Shown here in pieces: positions 21,945 through 30,443 of a stretch of DNA of 64,000 nt (its first letter is position 1; each line of letters begins with the position of its first letter). Under the pieces are notes generated by a model that saw only the letters and a list, made by a program, of their open reading frames with translations, made no database searches and had not been told where the DNA came from. The DNA is from Microbacterium imperiale. Lineage in GTDB: Bacteria; Actinomycetota; Actinomycetes; Actinomycetales; Microbacteriaceae. The stretch is taken from NCBI RefSeq assembly GCF_017876655.1, contig NZ_JAGIOK010000001.1:1-64000 (forward strand), read 5' to 3'. Position numbers and translations under genes: made by a program.

Positions 21945-24900
21945 TCAGTCCTTCCCGGCCAGCGCCTTCGTGATCCGTTGGATCGACACGGGCTCGGCGG
22001 TGCCCAGACGCTGCGCGAAGAGGCTGATCCGGTACTCCTCGAGCAGCCACCGCGCGCGCACGAGGTGCGCCGCCGCGTCGTCGGGCAGCGGAATGGTGCC
22101 GCCGGCGTCGGCGTAGAGCGTGGACGCCCGCTCGTACTCGGTGAGGCGCTGCCGGTCGCGGCCGGGATTGTCGCCGAGCCCGGAGACCCGTTCGAGCGCG
22201 CCCTGCAGGTAGCGGGGGAGGTGCGCCAGCCGGGCGACGCCGGTGCGCGAGAGGAACCCGGGGAACACCAGCCCCGCGACCTGCTGCTTCACGTCGCCCA
22301 GAGCCGACAGCAGCACCATCGAGTTCTGCGAGCGGACCGCCCGCTCGACGTCGCGCTGCAGCACGAGGATGCGCGCGCTGAGGGAGACCGCCGCGAACAG
22401 CTCGTCGACGACCGCAGCCGAGAAGGCGTCGCGCACCGCGCGGAACTGCGCCTCGGTGCGCACGATCGGTGCGGTGCGCGCGATGACGGCATCGGCGACC
22501 GCGACCCGGGCGTCCTCGATCAGGGCCTTCGCGGACGGGTACGGCGAGGCCGCGAGCGCGAGCTTCTCGGCTGCGGTCAAGTGGTCGAGCACGTACGAGC
22601 TCGGCGACGGCACCGCCAGCAGGAGCAGGCGCCGGGCACCGGCCCGGGTCAGGCGCGCGGCGCGCTCGGGGGTCGCCTCGATGCGCAGCGACACGCTGGC
22701 TCCCTCGTCGACCAGGGCGGGGTAGCCGCGGACGACGCCGCCGGCCACGCGCGTGTCGACGAGGTCGGGCAGATCACCCACGGTCCACTCGGTCAGGCCC
22801 GTGCGCTCGGTGATCGCGCCCGCCGCGGGTTCGCCGGGGGCGGCCGGTGCCGTCTGCGCGCCGGGTCGCGGCGCGGCCCGCGCCAGCGAGCGGGCGACGG
22901 ACGCGCGGGACCGGCCGGCGAGCCGCTGCTGCAGCTCGGCGAGGTCGCGCGAGCTTCCGAGCGTGCGCCCGCGCTCGTCGACGGCGCGGAATGACATGGA
23001 CAGGTGAGCGGGCACGCGTTCCGTATCGAAATCCGACACCGAGACCGGCTGGTTCGCCACGCGCTGGATGCGGGCGGCGAGCGCTTCGCGCAGCGTTCGG
23101 GGCGGCAGCCCGTCGTGCGATTCCGGCCCGTCGGCGCGCAGCTCCTCGGCGAAGGTGGCGGCCCAGTCCGCGGCGGGCACGACGTGTCGCCGGATGACCT
23201 TGGGCAGAGCGCGCAGCAGTCCGGCGATCAGCTCGTCGCGCAGCCCCGGGACCTGCCAGTCGAAGCCGTCGGGCCGCAGGGAAGCAAGCAACGCCAGCGG
23301 CACGACGACGCTGACGCCGTCGTCGGGTGAGCCGGGTTCGAATCGGTAGGCCAGCGAGAGCACCTGATCCCCCTGCCGCCACCGTGCGGGGAATGCCCGC
23401 TCGTCGCCGCCGGCGGCGTCGCCGGCGAGGTCGGACTCGCTCATGTCGAGCAACCGGGGCGTGCGGGCCGCGGCATCGCGCCACCACGCCTCGAAGGAGC
23501 GGACGTCGAAGACGTCGCGCGGGATGCGCGCGTCGTAGAAGGCGAAGACCGCCTCGTCGCCGACGAGGATGTCGCGTCGACGCTCGCGTTCCTCGATCTT
23601 CTCGAGGCGTCGACGCAGCTCGAGGTTGCGACGCTCGAACGCGGTCAGGCGCTTGTCGAGGTGAGCCGAGTTCCAGTCGCCCTCGACCAGGGCGTGGCGC
23701 AGGAACAGCTCGCGCGCGAGCTCGCGGTCGCGACCGGCGAGCTGCACCCGTCGGCGGGGGACGATCTCGACGCCGAAGAGCGTCACCTTCTCGGCGGCCA
23801 CCGCGGCACCGGCGTCCTTGGACCAGTGCGGGTCGCTGAGCGACCGGTTCGCCAGATCTCCCGCGAGATCCTCGGCCCAGGCCGGATCGATCGCCGCGAC
23901 GGTGCGGGCGTACAGTCGCGACGTCTCGACGAGCTCTGCCGCCATGACCGCGTCGGGTGAGGCCTTGCGCAGGCCCGATCCCGGGAAGATGGCGAACTTC
24001 GCACCGCGCGCGCCCCGGTACTCGGCACGCTGGCGTTGCGGCTTCGGGGCACCCGCGCGCGCCGAGCCGCCGCGCACGGGCTTCGGCGCACTGCGGGTGT
24101 CGAGCACACCGATCTGCGAGAGGAGCCCGGCGAGGATGGCGCGGTGCACCCGGTCCGGGGGTGCGGCGCCGGCGGCATCCGGGGTCGTGTCCGCGTCTCC
24201 GCGCCGATCCCGGTCTCGCCCGCCGCGCGCGAGCGCGGTGAGCTGTCGCTGCACGTCGGCCCACTCCCGCACCCGGACGTAGTTCAGGTGCTCGGCGCGG
24301 CAGAGCCGGCGGAACGCGCTCGACCCGAGTTCGCGCTGCTGCTCCTGCAGGTGGTTCCACAGGTTCAGGAGGGTCAGGAAGTCGCTGGTCGGATCGGTGA
24401 ACCGGGCGTGCAGCCGGTCGGCCTCCTCGCGCCGTTCCTCCGGGCGCTCGCGGACGTCCTGGATCGACAGGCCGGCGACGATCGCGAGCACGTCGCGTGT
24501 GACGCCGAGGGTGCGCGCCTCGACGAGCATCCGCGCGAAGCGGGGGTCGATCGGCAGCCGCGAGATCTCGCGCCCGATGTCGGTGAGGCGCCAGGCGCCC
24601 TTCTCGTCGCGGCGGACGGCGCGCAGCTCGATCAGGAGGTCGAATGCGGCCTTGACCCCGCGCGAGTCGGGCGGGGTGAGGAAGGGGAAGTCGGCGATGT
24701 CGCCGAAGCCGAGCGCGAGCATCTGCAGCACGACGGACGCGAGGCTGGTGCGCAGGATCTCGGGCTCGGTGAACTCCGGTCGCGCAGTGAAGTCGTCCTC
24801 GCCGTAGAGGCGGATCGCGATGCCCGGCGACGTGCGTCCCGCGCGACCGGCGCGCTGCTGCGCCGACGCCTGCGACACCGGCTCGATCGGCAGCCGCTGA

Positions 24901-25865
24901 ATCTTCGAGCGGTTGCTGTAACGAGAGACGCGAGCGGTGCCGGTGTCGACGACGTACCGGATGCCGGGCACGGTGAGGCTCGTCTCGGCGACGTTCGTGG
25001 CGAGGATGACGCGGCGGCGCACGCCCGCCACGGTCGAGGGCTCGAAGACGCGATGCTGCTCGGCCGCCGACAGTCGCCCGAAGAGGGGGAGGACTTCGGT
25101 GGGGCGGGCATCCCGTGCGTAGGCGCCGCGGACCGCCTCCATCGCGTCGCGGATCTCGGCCTCACCGGGCAGGAAGACCAGTACGTCGCCGTCGGACTCG
25201 CGGTCGAGCTCGCGCAGGGCGGCCACCAGACCGTCGACGTCATCCTCGTCGCCCTCGTCGTGCGGGCGGTACCGGACCTCGACCGGATAGGTGCGCCCGG
25301 ACACCTCGATGATCGGCGCGGGAGCCCCGCTCGCGTCAGCGAAATGCGCGGCGAAGCTCTCGGGGTCGATCGTGGCCGACGTGACGATGATCTTCAGATC
25401 GGGCCGCTTGGGCAGGATCCGGCGCAGATATCCCAGCAGGAAGTCGATGTTCAGCGAGCGCTCGTGCGCCTCGTCGATGATGATCGTGTCGTAGCGGCGC
25501 AGCAGGCGGTCGCGGTGGATCTCATTGAGCAGGATGCCGTCGGTGACCAGCGCCACGCGGGTGTCGGCCGAGACCTGATCGGTGAAGCGCACCTTGTATC
25601 CGACGGCGCCGCCGAGGGGCACCTCCATCTCGGACGCGATGCGCTCGGCCACGGTGCGTGCGGCGATGCGTCGCGGCTGGGTGTGCGCGATGCTCGTGCG
25701 ACCGAGTTCGAGGCAGATCTTCGGTAGCTGCGTCGTCTTGCCCGATCCCGTCGCACCGGCGACGATGACCACCTGGTGCTCGCGGATGGCGCGCGCGATC
25801 TCGTCCCGGGCGGCGCTGACGGGCAGCTCGGGCGGGAACGAGATCACAGGGGCGGGTGTGGACAC
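21945..25865 (-). CDS. hrpA: ATP-dependent RNA helicase HrpA
   Basis: A 1306-residue DEAH-box helicase of normal HrpA length. It has Walker A GATGSGKTTQLPK (about 40-52), the box IIIDEAHER, SAT in VTSATID and motif VI QRAGRAGRTSPG. The helicase-associated domain and OB-fold follow, then the long HrpA-specific C-terminal region (DUF3418). HrpA acts on mRNA and stalled or collided ribosomes. The start is a GTG at 25863-25865, giving MSTPAPVISFPPELPVS. Only 31 bases separate it from the upstream FHA-like gene, so it may receive read-through from the kinase cluster. Confidence 0.93.
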   Translation of the reverse strand: MSTPAPVISFPPELPVSAARDEIARAIREHQVVIVAGATGSGKTTQLPKICLELGRTSIAHTQPRRIAARTVAERIASEMEVPLGGAVGYKVRFTDQVSADTRVALVTDGILLNEIHRDRLLRRYDTIIIDEAHERSLNIDFLLGYLRRILPKRPDLKIIVTSATIDPESFAAHFADASGAPAPIIEVSGRTYPVEVRYRPHDEGDEDDVDGLVAALRELDRESDGDVLVFLPGEAEIRDAMEAVRGAYARDARPTEVLPLFGRLSAAEQHRVFEPSTVAGVRRRVILATNVAETSLTVPGIRYVVDTGTARVSRYSNRSKIQRLPIEPVSQASAQQRAGRAGRTSPGIAIRLYGEDDFTARPEFTEPEILRTSLASVVLQMLALGFGDIADFPFLTPPDSRGVKAAFDLLIELRAVRRDEKGAWRLTDIGREISRLPIDPRFARMLVEARTLGVTRDVLAIVAGLSIQDVRERPEERREEADRLHARFTDPTSDFLTLLNLWNHLQEQQRELGSSAFRRLCRAEHLNYVRVREWADVQRQLTALARGGRDRDRRGDADTTPDAAGAAPPDRVHRAILAGLLSQIGVLDTRSAPKPVRGGSARAGAPKPQRQRAEYRGARGAKFAIFPGSGLRKASPDAVMAAELVETSRLYARTVAAIDPAWAEDLAGDLANRSLSDPHWSKDAGAAVAAEKVTLFGVEIVPRRRVQLAGRDRELARELFLRHALVEGDWNSAHLDKRLTAFERRNLELRRRLEKIEERERRRDILVGDEAVFAFYDARIPRDVFDVRSFEAWWRDAAARTPRLLDMSESDLAGDAAGGDERAFPARWRQGDQVLSLAYRFEPGSPDDGVSVVVPLALLASLRPDGFDWQVPGLRDELIAGLLRALPKVIRRHVVPAADWAATFAEELRADGPESHDGLPPRTLREALAARIQRVANQPVSVSDFDTERVPAHLSMSFRAVDERGRTLGSSRDLAELQQRLAGRSRASVARSLARAAPRPGAQTAPAAPGEPAAGAITERTGLTEWTVGDLPDLVDTRVAGGVVRGYPALVDEGASVSLRIEATPERAARLTRAGARRLLLLAVPSPSSYVLDHLTAAEKLALAASPYPSAKALIEDARVAVADAVIARTAPIVRTEAQFRAVRDAFSAAVVDELFAAVSLSARILVLQRDVERAVRSQNSMVLLSALGDVKQQVAGLVFPGFLSRTGVARLAHLPRYLQGALERVSGLGDNPGRDRQRLTEYERASTLYADAGGTIPLPDDAAAHLVRARWLLEEYRISLFAQRLGTAEPVSIQRITKALAGKD

Positions 25866-25896
25866 AGCCCTTCATCGTACGACGCCCCGCGCCGGC

Positions 25897-26670
25897 TCAG
25901 CTCCGGTCGGCGGGAACCGCGTCGAGCAGCGGCAGGTCGGCGGCGGTGACCAGTCGCGAAAGCACGGCGTGCTCGACCAGACGCGCGCGGCGGTTCGTGG
26001 CGAGCTTGCCGACGCCGCCCCGCAGGCCGCGCACGCCCTCACGGTCCAGCTTGTCGCAGACGTTGTCGAGCTTGCGGTTGAACGTGGTCAGCGGCCAGCC
26101 CAGGCGTTCGGCGGCGGCCGCGGATGTCGGGACCTGGCTGGAACCGACCATCCCGCCGCGGAGGATCGGCTCGCACAGGGCGAGCAGCAGCAGACGCTGG
26201 CTCGAGGTGAGCGCGACCGCGCCGACGGTCGTCGTGCCGACATGCTCGTCGGCGGTGCGCGGGAAGCTGTCGCGCACGGTGAAGCGTGCGCCGTCGGTGT
26301 GCACCGTCAGTTCGTACGTGTACGCCCCCGCCGTGAACATCACCACCAGGGCCGGGAAGACCAGCGGCACGCGCGCGCCGGGGCCGAGGACCGCCTGGTA
26401 CGCGCCGTCCGGCGTCGCGAGGCTGACCGAGATGGATTGCCCGATGTTCGACAGCCACCACAGCCCGTGCTCGGAGTCGATCGTCAGCAGCCGCCGGTGC
26501 AGGTACGGGTTGGTGTCGATGACGAGGTCGGCGTCGCGCCCGATCGCGTAGCTCTCGCCGGCTTCGGGGCGGAACCACTCGCCGCAGAACTCGATCGCCA
26601 CCGTCTCGGGTTGCGCGGCCTCGCCGCCGTCGCGCTCGTGCTCGCTCGTGTCGTTCTCCGTGGATGTCAT
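25897..26670 (-). CDS. FHA-like protein with possible C-terminal winged helix
   Basis: A 257-residue cytoplasmic protein, last in the kinase-FHA cluster. Residues 23-120 look like an FHA sandwich: the start of the fold has IGR (43-45), but the Ser and His of the usual SRxH are replaced in YLHRRLLTI (H58, L61), so phosphothreonine binding is doubtful. Residues about 145-235 are helical and resemble a DNA-binding winged helix (LTSSQRLLLLAL, then PTSAAAAERLGWPLTTFNRKLDNV). The ATG at 26668-26670 overlaps the pseudokinase stop by 4 bases. It may carry the phospho-signal to transcription; this is inference. Confidence 0.65.
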   Translation of the reverse strand: MTSTENDTSEHERDGGEAAQPETVAIEFCGEWFRPEAGESYAIGRDADLVIDTNPYLHRRLLTIDSEHGLWWLSNIGQSISVSLATPDGAYQAVLGPGARVPLVFPALVVMFTAGAYTYELTVHTDGARFTVRDSFPRTADEHVGTTTVGAVALTSSQRLLLLALCEPILRGGMVGSSQVPTSAAAAERLGWPLTTFNRKLDNVCDKLDREGVRGLRGGVGKLATNRRARLVEHAVLSRLVTAADLPLLDAVPADRS

Positions 26671-28238
26671 GGTGCCCCTCCGATGAGGATCGCTGCTGTC
26701 GTCGCTGCTGCGCCGAGGACGAGGATGCCGCCGCCCACGACGGCGATGATGGCCGCGGTCCCGCGCCGGCGCCGCCGCGCCGGGGTGGCGGGGGTCTCCC
26801 GCACCGGCGCCTCGACACGCGTGCGGGCGACCGGAGCCGGCGACGCCGCCTCGCGTACGCGATAGCGCTCCCGGGCGGCATCCGGAGCCGACGCCTGTCG
26901 CGGCGTGTCGAGCCGGCCGCGGACGACGCGGTCCTTCGCCTGTCGGCGGACCCACACGGTCTCGGGCTCGGCGGGAACGTCGGACTCATCGAGACGCACG
27001 GGGAGCGGCGAGGGGGCGGCTGCCGGTGCGGCGCCGTCGGCTGCGGCCGCGCGCGTCGAGAGCACGGTGTGGTCGGCCGCGTCGGGCTGGTGCCGGGCGG
27101 AGAGCACGGTGTGGTCGGGCGCGTCGTGGCGCGACGACAGGCGGGTGTGCTCGTCGTCGTCTGCTCCGCCCCGCGGCGGCGACAGAACCGTGCGATCGGA
27201 CTCTGCTTCGGCCGCGGTGTGCCGCGACGACAGAACCGTGCGATCGGACTCTGCTTCGGCCGCGGTGTGCCGCGACGACAGGACCGTGTGCTCGGGCTCT
27301 GCCTCCTCCGCGGGGTCTCGTCGGGTGGACAGGATGGTGTGGTCGTCGTCCGCGGGGTCTCGTCGGGTGGACAGGACGGTGCGGTCGTCGTCCGCGGCGT
27401 CTCGTCGGGTGGACAGGACGGTGTGGTCGTCGTCACCGGGGATGTCGTCCGGGTCACGGATGTCCAGATGGGTGAGGGGCAGGTGCAGCGCCAACTCGAT
27501 GTCCTGCAGCGCCCTCGCGAAGTCGGCGGCGGACGGGCCGCCGCCGGCGCGCGTGCGCTCGAGCACGTCGAGCACGAACTCCTCGAGATCGGCCGGCACC
27601 GCGTCCTCGGACGGCAGAGCGCTCGTGGCCTCGGCGATGGGGCGTCCGGTCAGCAGCTCCGACGTCGCGACGGCCAACCCGTGCACGTCGAGCGCGCGCG
27701 CCGCGGCATCCGGCGCCGGCCGATCGGACGCGAGAGCGTCGGCGTCGAAACCGACCAGGGCGGGCCAGCCGTAGTCGGTGGTCAGCACGTTCTCGATCGC
27801 CACGCGCCCGTGGACGATGCCGCTGCGGTGCGCGCTCTCGACCGCTCCGCTGAGCTGGATGATCAGGCGCAGGGTGTCGGCGACGGTCGGAACCTGCCGT
27901 GCGGTGCTCTCGGCCAGATCCGCGCGCGAGCAGTACTCCATCACGATGTAGGGGCGCCCGTCGGGGGCCACCCCGCCGCCGTGCACGGTCGCCATCGCCG
28001 GGTGGGCGGACAGGGCGGCCAGCCGGTCGACCGCGGACCCGATCCGGTCGCGGCGGCCGTCGCCGTCGCCGACCGCATCGCGCCGGATCTTCACGGCGAC
28101 CGGATGCCGCCTCACGGCGTCACGGTAGAGGTACACGTCCGCGCGCGGGCTCGTCGAGAGCAGACGGTCCACCTCACGGTCCGCCAACTCGATCGGTGGC
28201 GCCGGGCTGTCGTGCGCTCGCCGACGCAGCTCAGCCAC
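26667..28238 (-). CDS. Ser/Thr pseudokinase with nine tandem TVL motifs and C-terminal anchor
   Basis: A 523-residue kinase-fold protein that should be catalytically dead. The VAVK lysine (K50) and hinge GRPYIVMEYC remain, but HRDxKxxN reads H143-G-R-V-A-I-E-N150, losing the catalytic Asp and Lys. DFG reads G163-F-D165, and the glycine loop is lost. Residues about 265-400 hold nine repeats of the form acidic-acidic-(H/R)-T-V-L-S-x-R; one has TIL and one TRL. A Pro/Ala-rich stretch and one membrane helix (about 493-518) end the protein with almost nothing outside. The start is a GTG at 28236-28238, overlapping the PP2C stop. It probably acts as a phosphorylated scaffold. Confidence 0.78.
   Translation of the reverse strand: MAELRRRAHDSPAPPIELADREVDRLLSTSPRADVYLYRDAVRRHPVAVKIRRDAVGDGDGRRDRIGSAVDRLAALSAHPAMATVHGGGVAPDGRPYIVMEYCSRADLAESTARQVPTVADTLRLIIQLSGAVESAHRSGIVHGRVAIENVLTTDYGWPALVGFDADALASDRPAPDAAARALDVHGLAVATSELLTGRPIAEATSALPSEDAVPADLEEFVLDVLERTRAGGGPSAADFARALQDIELALHLPLTHLDIRDPDDIPGDDDHTVLSTRRDAADDDRTVLSTRRDPADDDHTILSTRRDPAEEAEPEHTVLSSRHTAAEAESDRTVLSSRHTAAEAESDRTVLSPPRGGADDDEHTRLSSRHDAPDHTVLSARHQPDAADHTVLSTRAAAADGAAPAAAPSPLPVRLDESDVPAEPETVWVRRQAKDRVVRGRLDTPRQASAPDAARERYRVREAASPAPVARTRVEAPVRETPATPARRRRRGTAAIIAVVGGGILVLGAAATTAAILIGGAP
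27181..27276 (-). repeat. two exact 48-bp tandem repeats inside the pseudokinase gene
   Basis: Positions 27181-27228 and 27229-27276 are identical; a diverged third copy follows. Each unit encodes one TVL motif plus linker. Exact identity points to recent duplication by slippage or unequal recombination. Confidence 0.9.
27307..27432 (-). repeat. three near-identical 42-bp tandem repeats inside the pseudokinase gene
   Basis: Units start at 27307, 27349 and 27391 and differ at a few bases. Each encodes DDD(H/R)T(V/I)LSTRRD-type sequence. The unit length differs from the 48-bp block, so the array grew in at least two separate steps. Confidence 0.88.
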
Positions 28239-29085
28239 GGGCGCTCCGGCGTCGCTCGGAGCGGGCCGTCGCGACCTCGACGGTGGCGGTCACCGACTCG
28301 CTGTTCATGATTCCGCCGGTGGTCTCTTCCAGGCGCGGGCTGATCCCTCCTGCGATGACGTCGAGCACGATGGTGCTGATGTTGTCGCGCCCGCCGTGCG
28401 CGAGTGCCTGCGCGACGAGTGACTGCGCGGTCTGGGCGGGCGAGCCGCCCATCATCAGTCCCGCCCGCAGGGCTTCGTCGGAGATCTCGCCGGTCAAACC
28501 GTCCGAGCACACCACGATGCGCTCGCCGGTGACGATCGGGATGAGCCAGAAATCCGCTCGGCTGCGCTCGCCGCCGATCGCCCGGGTGATGACGTTGCGG
28601 CCCTCGTACGACGACATCTGCTCGCGCGTCAGCTGACCGGCATCGACGAGCTCCTGCGCAACCGAGTGGTCGATCGTCAGCTGCTCGAGGCGCTCTGCGA
28701 GCAGACGATAGACGCGCGAGTCGCCGACGTTGACGATCAGCCAGCGGCGCGCGCCGTCCTGCTGAACCGCGACGACACCGGAAAGGGTCGACCCGGCCCC
28801 GCGCTGAGTGCCCGACGCGATCCCGGCCACCGCGGAGTGCGCGCGCTCGACCGCGTCGGCGACTTCCTCCGGGCGCAGATCGTCGCGGCCGACGAAGGAT
28901 CGGAACGCATCGATCACCGCGGCCGACGCCCGGTCGCCCGCCTCATGCCCACCCATGCCGTCGGCGACGATGAAGACCGGGTACTCCGCGAGCAGCGAGT
29001 CCTCGTTCACCGAGCGGCGACGCCCCGTGTCGGTGCGGGCGCCGCTGGTGACGTGGACGTCGATCGGGGGAGGCGCGGTCGTCAT
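28231..29085 (-). CDS. PP2C-type Ser/Thr protein phosphatase
   Basis: A 284-residue metal-dependent phosphatase that should reverse the kinase of this cluster. All PP2C motifs are present: RSVNEDSLL (about 24), VADGMGGHEAGD (about 40), GAGSTL, NVGDSRVYR, ITRAIG, VVCSDGLTGEI and GGRDNIS, giving the Asp residues that bind two Mn or Mg ions. Unlike mycobacterial PstP it has no membrane helix; the 35-residue tail is hydrophilic. The ATG at 29083-29085 overlaps the FHA gene stop by 4 bases, and the end overlaps the pseudokinase start by 8. Confidence 0.93.
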   Translation of the reverse strand: MTTAPPPIDVHVTSGARTDTGRRRSVNEDSLLAEYPVFIVADGMGGHEAGDRASAAVIDAFRSFVGRDDLRPEEVADAVERAHSAVAGIASGTQRGAGSTLSGVVAVQQDGARRWLIVNVGDSRVYRLLAERLEQLTIDHSVAQELVDAGQLTREQMSSYEGRNVITRAIGGERSRADFWLIPIVTGERIVVCSDGLTGEISDEALRAGLMMGGSPAQTAQSLVAQALAHGGRDNISTIVLDVIAGGISPRLEETTGGIMNSESVTATVEVATARSERRRSARG

Positions 29086-30389
29086 TCGTCCTCGGCGAGG
29101 TGCAGCTCGGCGTCCCCGAGGTGGAACACGCCGGTCACGACGGCCGACCCCGCCACCTCGGTCTCGTCCGCGCCGACGAACACGCCGTTCGTCGAGGCGA
29201 GGTCGGTGATGCGCCAGCCCTCTTCGGTGCGGCGCAGCAGCGCGTGGGTCTTCGAGATCGTGCGCGTCACGTCGTCGATGGGGACGATCTGCGCCTCGGG
29301 GGCGTCGGCGGGGGCCAGAGGGTTCCGCCCGAGGACGGCGACGTCGGATGCCAGGGCCACGGTCGTGCCGTTCGGCAGGCGAAGGCTCGCGTGCGGGCCA
29401 CGCCGCGCCGCGAGGACCGTGCGCTCGTCGAGGTCGTCCGCGGGGCTCGTCGGCGGCTGGGGCGCGGCGGTGGCGGCGACGACCGGTGCGGCCACCGGGG
29501 TGGGAGTCACCGGTGCTGCGGCGGGGCCGGGCGCGGAGATCCAGGGCTGGGGGGCGGCGGGGGCCGCGGCGGGCTCCACCGGCGGGGGCGGCGGGGCCCA
29601 CGGGCTGGCGGTGACCGGTTCGGCCGCGGTGGGCGGCGCGGGCGGCGCATCGCTCGCCGCGGGGAATGCCGGCGGGGGTGCGAACGGGCCCGGCGCCGAA
29701 GCCCCGGCGGGGGCAGGGGGAAGCACGGGCGCGGCGGCGGGCGTGGATGCCGCCGGCGACGGCGCATCCACGGCGGCGGTGGTCCCGCGGCGGAACGGAC
29801 CCTCGGGCGCGGCGGCTTCGGTACCGCGCCATCGCGCGGAACCCCACCCGACGATGCTCGCCCACACCGGGAAGAGCAGCACGCCGAGCACGGTGTACCC
29901 CGTGCCGAGACCGAACCCGCGGTTCACGGCGCGGAGCATGCGCACCTCGAGGATGATGACGAACACGGCGAACGCGAGCCAGATGAGCGTCGGGACGAAC
30001 ACGGCGGCGGCGAGCGCACCCGCCGCGCTGCCGGCGTCGCCGCCGAAGCCGGCGTTCAGAGCTGCGGCGGTGAACAGGCCCGCGACGACCGCGCTGATGA
30101 TGCCGACGACGATAGCGCCGCCGGCGAGAACCGCGGCCCACCATCCGCGCATGCCGGCCAGGACGAAGAGCTCCCAGATGTTGAGCACGGGAACCCAGGC
30201 CTTCCAGGGCGCGATTCCCACCTTGCGGAACACGGCTGTGAGAGCGAGGGCCGTCCACACGTAGACGCCGATGCCGAGCAGCGTCTGCACGATCGACATC
30301 ACGGCCAGGGCGCCGGGGTCGACCGCACTCGACCCGCCGAGCGCGATGAGTTCGGCCGCGAGCTCCTGCGACCGGAAGTGTGCCGTCAC
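29082..30389 (-). CDS. membrane-anchored FHA protein (DUF5684-like plus FHA)
   Basis: A 435-residue protein. The N-terminal 190 residues form about four to five membrane helices with a DUF5684-like pattern (PWKAWVPVLNIWELFVLAG, then LGVLLFPVWASIVGWG). A proline/alanine-rich linker of about 120 residues follows, then the motif DERTVLAARR with T324, and a canonical FHA domain (about 338-435: LGR, ISKTHALL, ASTNGVFV). The intact Arg, Ser and His mean it should bind phosphothreonine. T324 just before the FHA domain recalls the N-terminal phospho-site of GarA/OdhI that closes back onto its own FHA. The start is a GTG at 30387-30389. Confidence 0.85.
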   Translation of the reverse strand: MTAHFRSQELAAELIALGGSSAVDPGALAVMSIVQTLLGIGVYVWTALALTAVFRKVGIAPWKAWVPVLNIWELFVLAGMRGWWAAVLAGGAIVVGIISAVVAGLFTAAALNAGFGGDAGSAAGALAAAVFVPTLIWLAFAVFVIILEVRMLRAVNRGFGLGTGYTVLGVLLFPVWASIVGWGSARWRGTEAAAPEGPFRRGTTAAVDAPSPAASTPAAAPVLPPAPAGASAPGPFAPPPAFPAASDAPPAPPTAAEPVTASPWAPPPPPVEPAAAPAAPQPWISAPGPAAAPVTPTPVAAPVVAATAAPQPPTSPADDLDERTVLAARRGPHASLRLPNGTTVALASDVAVLGRNPLAPADAPEAQIVPIDDVTRTISKTHALLRRTEEGWRITDLASTNGVFVGADETEVAGSAVVTGVFHLGDAELHLAEDE

Positions 30390-30443
30390 CTGTTGTTCTC
30401 CTGCCCTCTCGGCCGCGCACCGCTACGCGTGCCGCGTGCCACC

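Noticed and set aside
27181..27432. Regular repeats that could suggest a CRISPR array.
   Set aside because: Units of 42 and 48 bp abut without unique spacers and are in-frame coding repeats.
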